A stretch of DNA of 43,359 bases, taken from contig SCRU01000003.1 of assembly GCA_004323695.1 (NCBI GenBank), forward strand, positions 1 to 43,359, given 5' to 3'. Source of the DNA: Burkholderiaceae bacterium. GTDB taxonomy: Bacteria > Pseudomonadota > Gammaproteobacteria > Burkholderiales > Burkholderiaceae_C. Position 1 is the stretch's first letter. Each line of letters begins with the position of its first letter. Under the pieces are notes generated by a model. It had not been told where the DNA came from and made no database searches. It saw only the letters and a list, made by a program, of their open reading frames with translations. Both the position numbers and the translations under genes were made by a program. Below, piece by piece: positions 23,741-31,274 of this stretch.

Positions 23741-25225
23741 CGCGCCGGCGCGACTGTTCTGGAGCGGTGCCTGCGCGGGCGACCCCGCCGCGGGGTCGGG
23801 CTTGCCGAGCAGCAGTCTGCGCGCGAGCCGCTGCACGAGGCCGCCGTACGGCGGGTAGAACAGCGCTATCGGATAGAAGCGCTGGCGCTGGAATACCGTG
23901 CGCGCGTGCGAGAGCTCGCGAAAGCCCTCGACACCGTGGTAGCTGCCCATGCCCGAGTTGCCGATGCCGCCGAACGGCGCGTCGTGGTTCACCACATGCC
24001 AGCCCCAGTCGTTGATCGTGACGCCGCCGGAGTGCGTGCGCTCCAGCACACGTCGGCGCGCTGCCGCGTCGTGCGTGAAGCAGTAGAGTGCCAGCGGCCG
24101 CGGCCGGCTCGCGATGAACGCGATCGCCTCGTCCTCGGTGTCGTAGCCCACGACCGGGAGGATCGGGCCGAAGATTTCCTCGCGCATCAGCGCCATGTCG
24201 CTCGTGCAGCCGGTCACGATCTGCAGCGGCATGCGGCGGCGCGTCGCTTCGACCGGTCCGCAGGGCGAAACCCTGGCGCCCTTCGCGCGCGCGTCATCGA
24301 GCAGCGCGACCAGCCGCGCCGCATGCCGGTCGCTTGCGATTGAAGTGTAATCCGGGTTGCCCGCCGCGCGCTCGCCGTACAGCGTGCGAAAACTGGTCTG
24401 GGCCTGGGCGGCGAACTCGGCCAACTGCTCGCGCGGCACCAGCGCGTAGTCCGGCGCGACGCAGATCTGGCCGCCGTTCGTGCCCTTGCCGTGCGCGATG
24501 CGCAGCGCCGCCTCGGCCAGCGGGTAGCCGCGCAAAACGAGCGCCGGCGACTTGCCGCCGAGTTCCAGCGTCACCGGCGTCAGATGCTCCGCAGCCTGGC
24601 GCATCACGGCGCGCCCTATCGTTGGCGAGCCGGTGAACACGATATGGTCGAACGCGAGCGCGGTGAACGCGCCCGGGTCTTCGAGTTCGCCGCCGACCAG
24701 CGCAACCTCGGTTTCGTCGAACGCCTCGGCCAGCATTTGCCGCAGCACGGCGTTCGTCGCCGGCGTGACCTCGGGCATCTTGATCATCGCGCGGTTGCCG
24801 GCGGCCAGCGCCGCGACCAGCGGTCCCAGCGACAGATAGACCGGGAAGTTCCAGGTCGCCACGATGCCGACCACGCCCTTGGGTTGGTAGTGCACGCGCA
24901 GCCGGTTCGTGAGGAACAGCAGCTCGGTGCTGCGCCGGCTCGGGCGCATCCAGCGCTTCAGGCGCGAGATCGCGTGGTTGGCCGCAAGCGTTGTCGGAAT
25001 CAGATCGAGCGTCATCGACTCGTCGGCCGAGCGCCCGCCAAAGTCGCGGTCCATCGCCTCGGCCAACCGGTCCTGGTAGCGGGCAATCTGGCGCTTGAGC
25101 GAACGCAGCTTCTCGCGCCGCTCAACCGCGGACGGGTACGGGTGGGCCGCGAAAGCCGCGCGTTGCGCGGCAAGCAGATCGGCGATGCGGTGCGTCGCCC
25201 CCGGGATGAAGGTTCGGTCGTTCAT
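23732..25225 (-). CDS. aldehyde dehydrogenase (coniferyl-aldehyde-dehydrogenase-like)
   Basis: NAD(P)-dependent aldehyde dehydrogenase of 497 residues, oxidising an aldehyde to the acid. Catalytic elements are ATWNFPVYL (124-132), VFTGSPTIG (cofactor turn), general base Glu221 in LELGGKSPALV, nucleophile Cys255 in GGQICVAPDY, and EEIFGPILPV. The short N-terminus and the end FYPIALFYPPYGGLVQRLARR, a hydrophobic and basic tail, match the class-3-like group that includes coniferyl and fatty aldehyde dehydrogenases and suggest membrane association. ATG at 25225 has GGGAG upstream. It lies 25 nt after the membrane hydroxylase gene, so it probably oxidises an aldehyde that arises from the hydroxylase product. 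Confidence 0.9.
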   Translation of the reverse strand: MNDRTFIPGATHRIADLLAAQRAAFAAHPYPSAVERREKLRSLKRQIARYQDRLAEAMDRDFGGRSADESMTLDLIPTTLAANHAISRLKRWMRPSRRSTELLFLTNRLRVHYQPKGVVGIVATWNFPVYLSLGPLVAALAAGNRAMIKMPEVTPATNAVLRQMLAEAFDETEVALVGGELEDPGAFTALAFDHIVFTGSPTIGRAVMRQAAEHLTPVTLELGGKSPALVLRGYPLAEAALRIAHGKGTNGGQICVAPDYALVPREQLAEFAAQAQTSFRTLYGERAAGNPDYTSIASDRHAARLVALLDDARAKGARVSPCGPVEATRRRMPLQIVTGCTSDMALMREEIFGPILPVVGYDTEDEAIAFIASRPRPLALYCFTHDAAARRRVLERTHSGGVTINDWGWHVVNHDAPFGGIGNSGMGSYHGVEGFRELSHARTVFQRQRFYPIALFYPPYGGLVQRLARRLLLGKPDPAAGSPAQAPLQNSRAGARR

Positions 25226-25250
25226 GAGTCAACTCCCGCCAGTCTGTGCA

Positions 25251-26144
25251 TCAGGTGCCACGCGCCGGGGCGATCCCCGCACTGACCGGCGCTTCCTCGT
25301 ATGGTAGACCGCCGGGGCGCAGTGCGCTGTGCTCGCGCTTCGACTGCGCCAGCGGGTAGAACATCTGGTGCGTCCAGTGCTCTTCGCCGAACAGCAGATC
25401 GTCCTGCAGCCCGACCGCGGCCGGATAGCGCCGCGTGATGTGGGCCGTGCCGAACAACACGTCCCAGAAGAACAGCAGGTTGCCGAAGTTGCCCTTGTAG
25501 TGACCGACGCCGTCACTGTTCGTCAGTGCATGGTGCGCCCAGTGCGTGGCTGGCGTCGAGATCGTGCGCTCGAGCACCCACATCAACGGACGCAGTGCAC
25601 GGACACGGTACAGCGGTGCGTCCCAGGCCCACGCGCAGTGCGCGCCCATGATCACGAGGAGTTTGACCGCGACATAGATGGCGTAGACCTTGCCCATGCC
25701 CAGGAACACCAGCACGCCCGCCGTCCACAGGCCCGGCATCAGCAGGTAATAGAAAAAATTGTTGCGGTAGGTGATGCGGATGCTCATGTACCTGGCCGAA
25801 TGATGCGCACGGTGCAATGGCCACAGCAGCGCCGTGTGCGAGGCGCGGTGCCACCAGTACTGCGCCATGTCGTCGACGACGAGGAGCACGCCGACCATGG
25901 CCCACCACGGCCAATGCGCCCAGGCGCCGTGCTGGGCCGGCATCAGCGCGCCGCAGAGCCAGTTCGTCGCGAGCAGCGCGACCGGTTGGGCGATGGCCAG
26001 CAGGCTCAGGAACATCCAGAGTTCGAGCCGGGTGTCATTCGCGTTCGCGCGCACCGTGGCCTGGTAGCGGTGGGTCAGGAATTCGGTCGCGGCAAAGCCG
26101 ACGATGATCGAAAGCAGCAGTGCATTCTGAAGCAGGGTGTTCAT
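25251..26144 (-). CDS. sterol desaturase / fatty acid hydroxylase family membrane protein
   Basis: A 297-residue membrane protein with the three His clusters of the integral-membrane di-iron hydroxylase superfamily: HRASH (99-103), HRAHH (111-115) and HWAHH (201-205). About four to five hydrophobic helices surround them. Members hydroxylate or desaturate lipids, sterols, carotenoids or alkyl chains with O2; the substrate here is unknown. Start MNTLLQNALL at 26144 opens with a membrane helix; the longer in-frame reading crosses the LysR promoter. The SD is poor. It is followed by the aldehyde dehydrogenase gene and is divergent from a LysR gene, which is the usual layout for a regulator and its target. 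Confidence 0.85.
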   Translation of the reverse strand: MNTLLQNALLLSIIVGFAATEFLTHRYQATVRANANDTRLELWMFLSLLAIAQPVALLATNWLCGALMPAQHGAWAHWPWWAMVGVLLVVDDMAQYWWHRASHTALLWPLHRAHHSARYMSIRITYRNNFFYYLLMPGLWTAGVLVFLGMGKVYAIYVAVKLLVIMGAHCAWAWDAPLYRVRALRPLMWVLERTISTPATHWAHHALTNSDGVGHYKGNFGNLLFFWDVLFGTAHITRRYPAAVGLQDDLLFGEEHWTHQMFYPLAQSKREHSALRPGGLPYEEAPVSAGIAPARGT

Positions 26145-26222
26145 CCGGAGGGGTCCGTTCAGGGCCGGCGGGGACCGGCAGGTTGCAGGTCCGGTAACTA
26201 TCGGCGGCGCGGCTCCATTCGT

Positions 26223-26262
26223 CCAATGCAATGTTGACAAGATACCAATGCGTCCATAGCAT
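26223..26262 (+). promoter_or_regulatory. promoter of the LysR gene with a direct repeat
   Basis: TTGACA (26234-26239), 17-nt spacer, TAGCAT (26257-26262), then 6 nt to the lysR ATG. The -35 is a perfect consensus. CCAATGC occurs at 26223-26229 and 26245-26251, 22 nt apart (two helical turns) on the same face, bracketing the -35 box: a plausible site for the regulator itself. The predicted start coincides with the ATG, so the mRNA would be leaderless. Confidence 0.6.
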
Positions 26263-26268
26263 CACGCG

Positions 26269-27183
26269 ATGATCGATCTGAAACGTCTGGCGCATGTGGT
26301 CGCCCTGGCCGAAGAGGGCCATTTCGGTCGCGCGGCCGAGCGGGTGCATCTGAGCCAGCCCGCATTCAGCCGCAGCATTCAGGCGATTGAGGGCGATCTG
26401 GGCCTGCGCCTGTTCGACCGCGGCGCAGAGGGGGCGAAGCCGACGCCGGCCGGGGGATTTCTGATCGAGCGCGCGCGCCGCCTGCTGTTCGACGCGCGCT
26501 GCCTGCAGCGCGACGCGACGCTGTACCGCGACAGCCGGCTCGGCGACACCGCCTTCGGCGCCGGCCCATTTCCGGCGGCCGCGCTGATGCCGCGGGTGGT
26601 GCCTGCACTGCGGCAGCGCCATCCGGGGGTCGCGCTGCGGCTGGAGATCGGCAACTGGCCGTCGCTGCAGCAGCGGCTGCTGGCCGAGGACATCGAGTTC
26701 TTCGTCGCTGACACGCGCGACATCCCGGCGGATCCGCGCATCGAGGTTGCGCCACTGGGAGGACTGTCGGGCCACCTCTATGTCCGCGTCGGTCATCCGC
26801 TCGCCGGCCGTACTTGCCGGCTGGCCGACGCAGCCGCGTTCGGCATCGCGACGACCAAGCTGCCGTCCGCGGTCGAGGGGCTGCTCGGGCAGTTGGCCGG
26901 CCTCGCCAGCGGCGAGCCGCTTGGCCTGGTGGTGCAGTGTGACGATATGTCGCTGCTGCGCACGCTGGCGCTGCAGACCGATACCGTGGTGGGCCTGCCG
27001 GATGCCTGGGCCCGTGCCGACGCCGATGCGCTGGTGCGCCTCCAACTGGACGACCTGCCCGACGTCCATGCCGAGACCGGCGTGGTTTCGCTGGTGAATC
27101 GCACGCCGTCGCCGATGGCCCAACTCGCGATTGCCTGCGTGCGCGAGGTGGCGGCGCAAATCGGGAAGGATGCCCTGCCTTGA
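26269..27183 (+). CDS. LysR-family transcriptional regulator
   Basis: A 304-residue LTTR. The N-terminal winged helix-turn-helix (residues about 1-60: MIDLKRLAHVVALAEEGHFG, AAERVHLSQPAFSRSIQAIE) is textbook; the effector-binding domain follows from about 90. It is divergent from the hydroxylase-aldehyde dehydrogenase pair with 124 nt between the starts, and very probably controls that pair in response to its substrate or a breakdown product. The gene has a near-consensus promoter and no SD. The effector cannot be predicted. Confidence 0.93.
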   Translation: MIDLKRLAHVVALAEEGHFGRAAERVHLSQPAFSRSIQAIEGDLGLRLFDRGAEGAKPTPAGGFLIERARRLLFDARCLQRDATLYRDSRLGDTAFGAGPFPAAALMPRVVPALRQRHPGVALRLEIGNWPSLQQRLLAEDIEFFVADTRDIPADPRIEVAPLGGLSGHLYVRVGHPLAGRTCRLADAAAFGIATTKLPSAVEGLLGQLAGLASGEPLGLVVQCDDMSLLRTLALQTDTVVGLPDAWARADADALVRLQLDDLPDVHAETGVVSLVNRTPSPMAQLAIACVREVAAQIGKDALP

Positions 27184-27230
27184 GACCTGGTTGTGAAGAG
27201 TCAAGTCTGCGCCAATGACCAGGGTTCGAT

Positions 27231-27299
27231 ATCAAATTGACCATCAGCCCTGATGTGTAAATAACTGTTTGCTATTAAAAATATAGTAATAGAGATCCA
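27231..27299. repeat. A/T-rich patch between the LysR and monooxygenase genes
   Basis: The 207-nt gap 27184-27390 contains one A/T-rich block with TTTGCTATTAAAAATATAG (27268-27286), beginning with the same TTTGCTATT as the sulfurtransferase-gene patch (29843-29851). It is the only clearly intergenic copy seen. The rest of the gap shows TTGACA at 27343 without a matching -10. Confidence 0.35.
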
Positions 27300-27390
27300 A
27301 ACGCTCCAGTGCGCGCGGCATGTCGTGGCAAATGGTTGTGCATTGACACGGTTCCGGCTACCCTGACGACCCTGCGGATGACGCTGCGCC

Positions 27391-29451
27391 ATGCCCGACC
27401 CCCGGACCCTCACCACCCGCTGCTGCATCGCCGGCGGCGGTCCGGCGGGCATGATGCTGGGGCTGCTGCTGGCGCGCGCCGGCGTCGAGGTGCTGGTGCT
27501 GGAAAAGCACGCCGATTTCCTGCGCGACTTTCGCGGCGACACGGTGCACCCGTCCACGCTCGAAGTGATGCACGAGCTGGGCCTGCTGCCGGCGTTTCTG
27601 CAGCGGCCGCACGACGAGGTTCGCGAGTTGCATGCGATGGTGGGCGAGACCGAGATGGTGATCGCCGATTTTTCGCGCCTGCGCACGCACTGCCGCTTCA
27701 TCGCGCTGATGCCCCAGTGGGAGTTTCTGGACTTCCTGCGCCGGCAAGCCGAGCGTTACCCCAGCTTTCGCCTGTTGCAGCGCGCGGATGTCACCGGCGT
27801 GATCGAACATGCCGGGCGCGTGACCGGCGTACAGGCGCAGACGCCCGAAGGCCTCATGCACGTGCAGGCCGACCTGGTCATCGGGGCCGATGGCCGGCAT
27901 TCCACCGTGCGCACGGCCGCGGCCCTGGCGGTGCGCGACATCGGCGCGCCGATCGATGTGCTGTGGCTGCGCCTGCCAAGGCTGCCGGATGATCCGTCCG
28001 TCACGGGCGGGCGTATCAACACGGGCAGCTTTCTGGTCATGCTCGATCGCGGCAGCTACTGGCAATGTGCGTACGTGATCGCCAAGGGCGGCATCGAGGC
28101 CGTGCAGGCGCGGGGGCTGGACGCGTTTCGCGCCGCGCTGGTGCGGGTTGCGCCACTGCTGGCCGATCGTGTGCATCTGCTGGCTAGTTGGGACGACATC
28201 AAACTGCTGAGCGTGACGGTGGACCGGCTGGAGCGCTGGTGGAAGCCGGGCCTGCTGTGCATTGGGGACGCCGCGCACGCGATGTCTCCAGTGGGCGGGG
28301 TGGGCATCAATCTCGCGGTACAGGATGCCGTGGCGACGGCCAATGCCCTTGCCGCGGCGCTGGCCGATCGCGACCTTGGCGCCGACGCGCTCACACCGCT
28401 GCTGGAGCGCGTTGAAAGGCGCCGCCTGTTTCCCGTCCGCGTGACGCAGGCGATGCAGGTGGCGGTACAGAACCGCGTGCTCGGTGCCGTGGTGGACCCT
28501 GCGCGCACGGCCCCGATGACGCCGCCCTGGCCGATGCGCCTGTTCATGTGGTTCCCCCTGCTGCGTGGGGTGCCGGCCTGGCTGGTGGGCGTAGGCGTGC
28601 GGCCGGAGCATGTGCCCATAATGGGGCCCATGAGCACCCCTCAAACCAGCACGTCAGCCGATGCACGCCCCTCCCGCCCGCGCCCCACACCGCGCCGTAT
28701 CGAGGTTTTGAAAATCCAGCCGCTCAGCCCGCACATGGCACGCATCACTTTTGGTGGCGCTGATCTCGCGGGCTTCGAATGGCGCGGTCCCGCGGGCCAT
28801 CTCAAGCTGACCGTGCCCGACGACGGCCAGCACGAGGCACCGATGCCGCAGGAAGACGGCCCGCGCTCGGCCCTGATGCGCACCTACACGCCGCGCGGTT
28901 TCGACGCGAAGGCGCTCACGCTCGATGTGGACTTCGTGCTGCACGCGCACGGGCCGGCCGGCCGCTGGGCTTCGCGCGCGCAGGTCGGCGACCGGCTGGT
29001 GCTGATGGGCCCCGCGCCGGGCTACAGGATCGACCCTGACGCCGACTGGTTTGTGCTGGCCGGCGACGACACCGCGCTGCCGGCGATCGAGACCATTCTG
29101 GCGGACCTGCCGGCGCGCGCCCGGGCGCTCGTTTTTGTGGAGGTGGTGGACGGCGGCGAGGCGCGCGAGCTGCGCAGCCCGGCCCGAGTGGATGTCCAGT
29201 GGGTGGTGCGCCAGGGGGAGCCGGCGCCGCCGGGCCGGGCGCTGGACGCCGCGCTGCGCGCACTGCCGGCCTTGCCGCCGGGGCCGGGCCGGATCTATGT
29301 GGGCTGCGAATCGACGGCGATGCGCCGTATCCGCGATTTCTGGGTCAAGGAGCGCGGCGTGCAAGTGCGCAACGTGGTGGCGCGCGGCTACTGGAAACAG
29401 GGCAACCCGAACCACCCGGACCGAGATTACGCCGACGAGCCGGCGCGCTGA
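27391..29451 (+). CDS. FAD monooxygenase fused to siderophore-interacting-type reductase
   Basis: One continuous 686-codon frame with two usually separate flavoproteins. Residues 1-412: class A FAD-dependent monooxygenase (PheA/UbiH type) with CIAGGGPAGMMLGLLLA, the VIGADGRHSTVR motif, and GDAAHAMSPVGGVGINLAVQDA. Such proteins commonly end soon after VRPEHV, exactly where the fusion point lies. Residues from 414 (MSTPQTS): siderophore-interacting protein/ViuB-like FAD reductase with RTYTPRGF, LAGDDTALPAI and ARGYWKQGNPNHPDRDY. The second part would reduce ferric siderophores with NAD(P)H. An internal ATG at 28630 has CATAAT 7 nt upstream, so the reductase may be made separately from its own leaderless mRNA. 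Either a natural fusion, a lost stop codon, or a sequencing indel at 28600-28630 is possible. Confidence 0.82.
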   Translation: MPDPRTLTTRCCIAGGGPAGMMLGLLLARAGVEVLVLEKHADFLRDFRGDTVHPSTLEVMHELGLLPAFLQRPHDEVRELHAMVGETEMVIADFSRLRTHCRFIALMPQWEFLDFLRRQAERYPSFRLLQRADVTGVIEHAGRVTGVQAQTPEGLMHVQADLVIGADGRHSTVRTAAALAVRDIGAPIDVLWLRLPRLPDDPSVTGGRINTGSFLVMLDRGSYWQCAYVIAKGGIEAVQARGLDAFRAALVRVAPLLADRVHLLASWDDIKLLSVTVDRLERWWKPGLLCIGDAAHAMSPVGGVGINLAVQDAVATANALAAALADRDLGADALTPLLERVERRRLFPVRVTQAMQVAVQNRVLGAVVDPARTAPMTPPWPMRLFMWFPLLRGVPAWLVGVGVRPEHVPIMGPMSTPQTSTSADARPSRPRPTPRRIEVLKIQPLSPHMARITFGGADLAGFEWRGPAGHLKLTVPDDGQHEAPMPQEDGPRSALMRTYTPRGFDAKALTLDVDFVLHAHGPAGRWASRAQVGDRLVLMGPAPGYRIDPDADWFVLAGDDTALPAIETILADLPARARALVFVEVVDGGEARELRSPARVDVQWVVRQGEPAPPGRALDAALRALPALPPGPGRIYVGCESTAMRRIRDFWVKERGVQVRNVVARGYWKQGNPNHPDRDYADEPAR
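28617..28622 (+). promoter_or_regulatory. internal -10 box at the fusion junction
   Basis: CATAAT lies 7 nt before ATG 28630, the natural first codon of the reductase half. Spacing matches the other leaderless candidates in this window. No -35 seen. Confidence 0.3.
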
Positions 29452-29484
29452 GCCGATGCTCCGGGGGCCGCAGGCGGCGTGGCC

Positions 29485-30372
29485 TCAGCCTTGCGCACAG
29501 GGCAGGCCCGGCGTGGTGCTCCACTCGCTCCAGCTGCCCGCGTAAAGCGCCGCGTGGCCCAGGCCAGCCACTTCCATCGCGATGAGGTTGGGCACGGCGC
29601 TCACGCCGCTGCCGCAGTGGTGCACCACGCTGGCGGGGTCGCGCCCCGCGAGCAGCGTGTCGAACTCGGCCCGGAGCTGCGCGGGAGGCTTGAATTTGCC
29701 GTTCTCGCCGATGTTCTGGCTGAACGGCCGGTTCAGTGCGCCCGGGATGTGGCCGGCCACCGGATCGAGCGGTTCGACCTCGCCCCGAAAGCGCGGCGCG
29801 GCGCGCGCATCGACGATGGTCTGGGTTTCCCGGCCCAGTTGATTTGCTATTGTTTCAGTAGTTACCAATGTAGCTATGGATTGGGTCAACTTGAAATTTG
29901 ATTGAAAATGCGACGGTGTCTCGCCGCTGGCCGTGGCGCCCCCGGCCGCCTGCCAGGCTTGCAGGCCGCCGTCCAGCACTGCCACGTTGTCATGCCCGGC
30001 CCACTTGAGCATCCACCACAGGCGTCCGCAGTAGTTGGCGCCCTGGCGGTCATAGACCACGGCCTGCATGTCGTTGGCAAAGCCCACGCTGCTGAGCCAG
30101 ATGGCAAATTTCTCGCGCGAGGGCAGGGGGTGGCGTCCGCCCGAGGCCGCGTCCGCCGGCAGCGTGAATTTGCCGCTGGCGTCGGGCAGGCCGTGCGCGC
30201 TCAGCGCCGTGTCCAGATTCGCGTACACGGCGCCGGGGATATGCGATTCGCGATATTGCTGCTCGCCGGCCAGCGGCTGCATCAGCTCGAAGCTGCAATC
30301 GAAGATCATCAGCGCCTTCGCGTCTTGCACGAGGGCCTGCAGTTGCTCTGCGGAAATCAGGGTGGTGTACAT
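29485..30372 (-). CDS. sseA: 3-mercaptopyruvate sulfurtransferase
   Basis: Two-domain rhodanese-fold enzyme of 295 residues that moves sulfur from 3-mercaptopyruvate (or thiosulfate) to a thiol or cyanide. The N-terminal domain is inactive as in the family (residues 1-145, ending VAVLDGGLQAW); the C-terminal domain has VDARAAPRFRGEVEPLDPVAGHIPGA-type blocks and the active loop HHCGSGVSA with Cys253. CGSGV plus a small residue before Ala is the mercaptopyruvate type, rather than the CRxGx of thiosulfate sulfurtransferases. The linker between domains (about 158-180) is encoded by an A/T-rich patch. It lies 3 nt after the EamA gene, so the two are cotranscribed. Confidence 0.92.
   Translation of the reverse strand: MYTTLISAEQLQALVQDAKALMIFDCSFELMQPLAGEQQYRESHIPGAVYANLDTALSAHGLPDASGKFTLPADAASGGRHPLPSREKFAIWLSSVGFANDMQAVVYDRQGANYCGRLWWMLKWAGHDNVAVLDGGLQAWQAAGGATASGETPSHFQSNFKLTQSIATLVTTETIANQLGRETQTIVDARAAPRFRGEVEPLDPVAGHIPGALNRPFSQNIGENGKFKPPAQLRAEFDTLLAGRDPASVVHHCGSGVSAVPNLIAMEVAGLGHAALYAGSWSEWSTTPGLPCAQG
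29838..29915. repeat. A/T-rich patch in the sseA interdomain linker
   Basis: GCTATTGTTTCAGTAG (29846-29861), then TTACCAATGTAGCTATGG. This is the best copy of the core; uvrD matches 14 of 16 positions and polA shares TTCAGTAG and the reverse complement CAATAGC. GTAGC at 29870-29874 can pair with GCTAT at the left end to form a small imperfect hairpin. On the sseA coding strand it reads SIATLVTTETIANQLG, a linker. Confidence 0.45.
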
Positions 30373-30375
30373 GTG

Positions 30376-31254
30376 TCAATGTTCCTCGGCCGGGGCATGC
30401 GGCACGGCCTGTTCGCGCAGCACCGTGGCGGCAATGCCGCTGATCACGATCAGGCCCATGCCGGCCCAGCCCATGGGCGGGATGAGGTCGCCGAACAGCA
30501 GGATTCCGTAAATGGCGGCAAACACAATGCCCGAGTATTGCAAATTCGCGACCACCAGCGTGGCGCCGTGGCCATAGGCGCGTGTCATGCACAACTGGCC
30601 CAGGGTGGCCAGCACGCCGATCGGAAGCAGCCACAGTGCCGATGGCCAGATCCATGGCGACATGCCGATCACCGCCGTGCACAGCCCCCCGGCCAGCACC
30701 GAACCCACCGAGAAGTAAAACACCACGCGGGTTTCGGGCTCGCCCACGCGCGTGAGCGCCATCACCTGCATGTACGCAAAGGCGGCGCTCAACCCGGAGA
30801 GCAGGCCCACCATGCCCGCAAAAGCCTGGCGGTGGTCGAAAGTGGGACGCAGCATCAGCACCACGCCGACGAAGCCGAGCATCACGACCAGCACCAGCGC
30901 CCCCTGCTTTTGCGCCCGGCCCAGCAACAGCGCGCCGCCCACCAGGAAGGCGGCGATCCAGACGCTGCTCATGTAATTGAGCGTCATCGCGGTGGCCAGC
31001 GGCAGATGCGCCAGCGCGTAGAACCAGGCGCCCAGCGACGCGACGCCGACCACGCTGCGCCACGCGTGCAACCCGGCAAACCGCGTGGCCAGCGAGATGC
31101 GCTGCGTGCGCGCCACCGCTGCCAGAATGACCACGCCGACCAGGCCGCGGTAAAAGATCAGCTCGGCGCTGTTGAAGTGACTCGACGCGAACTTGACGCA
31201 GACCCCCATGCTCGCGAAGAACAGGGCCGCGAGCAGCATCCAGAGCGACTGCAT
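30376..31254 (-). CDS. EamA-family (DMT) transporter
   Basis: A 292-residue membrane protein with ten hydrophobic helices in two EamA repeats (first begins MQSLWMLLAALFFASMGVCVKF, second about FAGMVGLLSGLSAAFAYMQV). RhaT/YdcZ-like drug-metabolite transporters export small metabolites such as amino acids. Substrate unknown. ATG at 31254 follows the Rieske stop by 20 nt; the longer in-frame reading overlaps that gene in another frame and is rejected. It is cotranscribed with sseA downstream, suggesting but not proving a sulfur-compound role. Confidence 0.85.
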   Translation of the reverse strand: MQSLWMLLAALFFASMGVCVKFASSHFNSAELIFYRGLVGVVILAAVARTQRISLATRFAGLHAWRSVVGVASLGAWFYALAHLPLATAMTLNYMSSVWIAAFLVGGALLLGRAQKQGALVLVVMLGFVGVVLMLRPTFDHRQAFAGMVGLLSGLSAAFAYMQVMALTRVGEPETRVVFYFSVGSVLAGGLCTAVIGMSPWIWPSALWLLPIGVLATLGQLCMTRAYGHGATLVVANLQYSGIVFAAIYGILLFGDLIPPMGWAGMGLIVISGIAATVLREQAVPHAPAEEH

Positions 31255-31274
31255 GGGCGGTGTCGAATGCGGGC

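Noticed and set aside
27326-27342. Sigma-54-like TGGCA...TGTGCA before the monooxygenase gene
   Set aside because: The GG to GC distance is one base longer than the strict sigma-54 spacing and the second element does not match TTGC.
27343-27348. TTGACA as a -35 box of the monooxygenase gene
   Set aside because: No -10-like hexamer 15-19 nt downstream; the following sequence is GC-rich.
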